The notes beneath the pieces were generated by a model, which saw only the letters and a program-made list of their open reading frames with translations, searched no databases and was not told where the DNA came from. Position numbers and translations under genes: made by a program. Shown here piece after piece: positions 6,763 to 8,183 of a DNA stretch of 8,183 bases. This DNA is from Desulfobacula sp. (GTDB taxonomy: Bacteria; Desulfobacterota; Desulfobacteria; Desulfobacterales; Desulfobacteraceae), in assembly GCA_027858355.1 (NCBI GenBank), contig JAQICW010000680.1, positions 1-8,183 on the forward strand, given 5' to 3'. Positions within the stretch are counted from its first letter, which is position 1. Each line of letters starts with the position of its first letter.

Positions 6763-7614
6763 TCACACCTTGCTTATGAAAAAAATAGAGATATTGACAT
6801 GGCGTTGTAAATTTTTCCACTCAGATGCTTTATGGGAATCAAACCTATATTCCCCGGTACTGCCGATTTTAAATACCGAAGGCTTAATCCCATATTGAAT
6901 AAGAGCATGTGCAACAGAAGAGGCCCTTGCTGCACCAAGTTCAAAATTTGAGGGATATTGTTTCGTTCGAATGGGGTCTGTATCTGCATATCCGTTAATA
7001 ACAATTCGCACATCATACCCTTTAATAAGGGTTGCCAGTTTCTTTATAAAGGGCTTATATCCTTTTGCAATTGCAGCACTGCCCGAAGAGAACAACATGG
7101 GCAACCTATTTTCCAGGCAAAGGGGAGTGTCATCTGGAATCAGCTCCAACCAGTCTTCCAGACCTAAACCAAGGATTTTTTTTCTTAAATTTGTTTCAAA
7201 CCCTGAGTTCCGATGATCTTTAGTTTGTTTTCCCCCGGGGTTTAAATCTGTTGATTTTACTAAAGTTTCATACCGTTGTTTCAATTTTTCCAATGACTGG
7301 ATTTTGGATTTTTTAAAGACAATTGAGTCATAAAGACGTTGGGGTACAAATTGGGTAAAATCCTCCATTTTTTTTACTTTTAACGAAAGCCATTCCGCAT
7401 CTTGTTGAATTTTTATAATTTCTGATCCGATGAAAGTGATCTGGTCTTGATAATTCTGGATGATAATTGCTTGTAACTCCAAATGAATGTTTTTCTTTCT
7501 GTCAGCCTGGCCTGCCTCTGCCAATCCAATAAAAAAACATAGGCTGATAAGCATAGCCAGCCAGATCAGGAATCTCTCCAGCCCTGTCCTGTTATCACTG
7601 TATCCTTTAACCAT
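6763..7614 (-). CDS. OmpA/MotB-like peptidoglycan-binding protein, copy 1
   Basis: Envelope protein of 283 residues with the same architecture as the gene at 5235-6044. The N-terminus has a hydrophobic segment at about 15-31 and possible cleavage AEA/G after residue 34; if uncleaved it would act as an inner-membrane anchor. A charged, heptad-like region spans about 45-125, then a polar linker. The OmpA-like domain spans about 165-283 and starts with LPMLFSSGSA. GYADTDP (208-214) and SNFELGAARA (222-231) supply the expected peptidoglycan-contacting Asp (D211) and Arg (R230). The last residues before the stop form a hydrophobic strand (ISIFFISKV). An upstream in-frame TTG at 7629 would lengthen the protein by five residues, but the GGAGG at 7623-7627 overlaps that extension and lies 8 nt before ATG 7614, fixing the start. 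It sits 31 nt after the lipoprotein gene, so the two are probably co-transcribed. Confidence 0.88.
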   Translation of the reverse strand: MVKGYSDNRTGLERFLIWLAMLISLCFFIGLAEAGQADRKKNIHLELQAIIIQNYQDQITFIGSEIIKIQQDAEWLSLKVKKMEDFTQFVPQRLYDSIVFKKSKIQSLEKLKQRYETLVKSTDLNPGGKQTKDHRNSGFETNLRKKILGLGLEDWLELIPDDTPLCLENRLPMLFSSGSAAIAKGYKPFIKKLATLIKGYDVRIVINGYADTDPIRTKQYPSNFELGAARASSVAHALIQYGIKPSVFKIGSTGEYRFDSHKASEWKNLQRHVNISIFFISKV

Positions 7615-7622
7615 TATGGATG

Positions 7623-7627
7623 CCTCC
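7623..7627 (-). promoter_or_regulatory. Ribosome-binding site fixing the OmpA copy 1 start
   Basis: GGAGG on the minus strand, 8 nt before ATG 7614. It falls within the five-codon extension that would result from starting at TTG 7629, so it argues for the ATG. Confidence 0.7.
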
Positions 7628-7645
7628 AAACCTTATAATGCCGCC

Positions 7646-8182
7646 TTAATATACCTGACTCTGAAAACTGCTGCTGTTCATAGAATGATCCTCATTAGGT
7701 TTCAACCCTGGTCCCAGCCCTCTGGGCCACCACACCATATTTTGTTTTGCAAAATAAATACTCAATTGCATATGGGCTTCCGTGATACCATATTCAGCCT
7801 GGCGAATCTCAAGAATCTCAACACCCCTCAGCCAGGACTGTGTTTTTGTAGTAATCATGTCCTGATTAACTGTGCCAAATCCTGCTTTCATGAATGCATC
7901 CACATAGACCCCCCTCACCTTTTCTACCAGCAGCCGATACCCGTCCGCCACTGCTGCACGTTCAGCCATGAGTCTTGCCTCTCCTTTGGTTAAAGCCTTT
8001 TCAGATTCCAATCCTTTACCAATCACATTAAAAGTGACAACCTTCTGGGAACTGCCATCACCCTGATTCAACCCGAGTACATGTCCTGGAGCTGTTGCCA
8101 TTTCCTGCTTGATGAAATTACAGCCGGATAAGACGACCAACAGGAACACCAATTGACAAAAACTGCTAATCACATGTTTCAT
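7646..8182 (-). CDS. LPP20-family outer-membrane lipoprotein, copy 1
   Basis: Small lipoprotein of 178 residues, first gene of the visible series. The signal peptide ends in lipobox LSGC (18-21); Asn follows the lipidated Cys21, which favours sorting to the outer membrane. After a low-complexity polar linker the LPP20-type core appears: VTFNVIGKG, the helix ARLMAERAAVADGYRLLVEK, RGVYVDAFMKAGFGTV, GVEILEI and a closing MVWWPRGLG. A polar Ser/Asn-rich tail of about 25 residues ends the protein. The ATG occupies the penultimate bases of the window, so the ribosome-binding site and promoter are outside; the start is accepted because it gives a well-formed lipoprotein signal peptide and matches the paralogue at 6079-6591 in layout. 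The function of LPP20 proteins outside the flagellar FlgP branch is poorly defined, so only an envelope location is claimed. Confidence 0.85.
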   Translation of the reverse strand: MKHVISSFCQLVFLLVVLSGCNFIKQEMATAPGHVLGLNQGDGSSQKVVTFNVIGKGLESEKALTKGEARLMAERAAVADGYRLLVEKVRGVYVDAFMKAGFGTVNQDMITTKTQSWLRGVEILEIRQAEYGITEAHMQLSIYFAKQNMVWWPRGLGPGLKPNEDHSMNSSSFQSQVY

Positions 8183-8183
8183 T

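Noticed and set aside
7487..7993. Long plus-strand open frame of 168 codons opposite the lipoprotein and OmpA copy 1
   Set aside because: It is antisense to two well-supported genes, spans their junction, has no recognisable domain and no ribosome-binding site that stands out; it is a shadow frame.

Overview
The window looks like a piece of a Gram-negative, moderately AT-rich genome. All eight genes read from the minus strand, so transcription runs from high to low coordinates. The outer-membrane receptor, the lipoproteins with outer-membrane sorting signals and the NtrC-class sigma-54 activator with its HAMP histidine kinase all indicate a diderm. The style (many sigma-54 two-component systems, AT-rich spacers, PF04392-type binding proteins) would suit a sulfate reducer of the Desulfobacterota, such as the Desulfobacteraceae. 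That placement is an inference from gene content, not a sequence match.

The right half (about 8182 down to 5235) holds a two-gene unit present twice: a small LPP20-family lipoprotein followed by a secreted protein with a coiled-coil-like N-terminal half and a MotB-like OmpA peptidoglycan-binding domain. By eye the lipoproteins are about two thirds identical over their core and the OmpA domains about 60 percent. This is an old tandem duplication whose copies have both been kept. A 171-nt spacer with a possible extended -10 promoter separates the two copies.

The left half (5111 down to 1) is a compact, translationally coupled operon. It encodes a periplasmic binding protein (PF04392 type), a membrane histidine kinase, an NtrC-class response regulator and a TonB-dependent receptor that runs off the left edge. 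The junctions are a 4-nt overlap, a 23-nt overlap and a directly abutting TAG/ATG. A good sigma-70-type promoter (TTGACG, 16 nt, TATCAT) lies just upstream of the binding protein and is bracketed by a perfect 9-bp inverted repeat.

A reasonable working model is that the receptor brings a ligand across the outer membrane, the binding protein captures it in the periplasm, and the kinase and regulator report it. No ABC permease or ATPase is visible, so the binding protein may serve sensing rather than transport. The LPP20/OmpA pairs may be envelope scaffolding that belongs to the same system or may merely be neighbours. No tRNA, rRNA, CRISPR array, insertion sequence or convincing rho-independent terminator was seen, and no gene-free stretch exceeds 300 bases.
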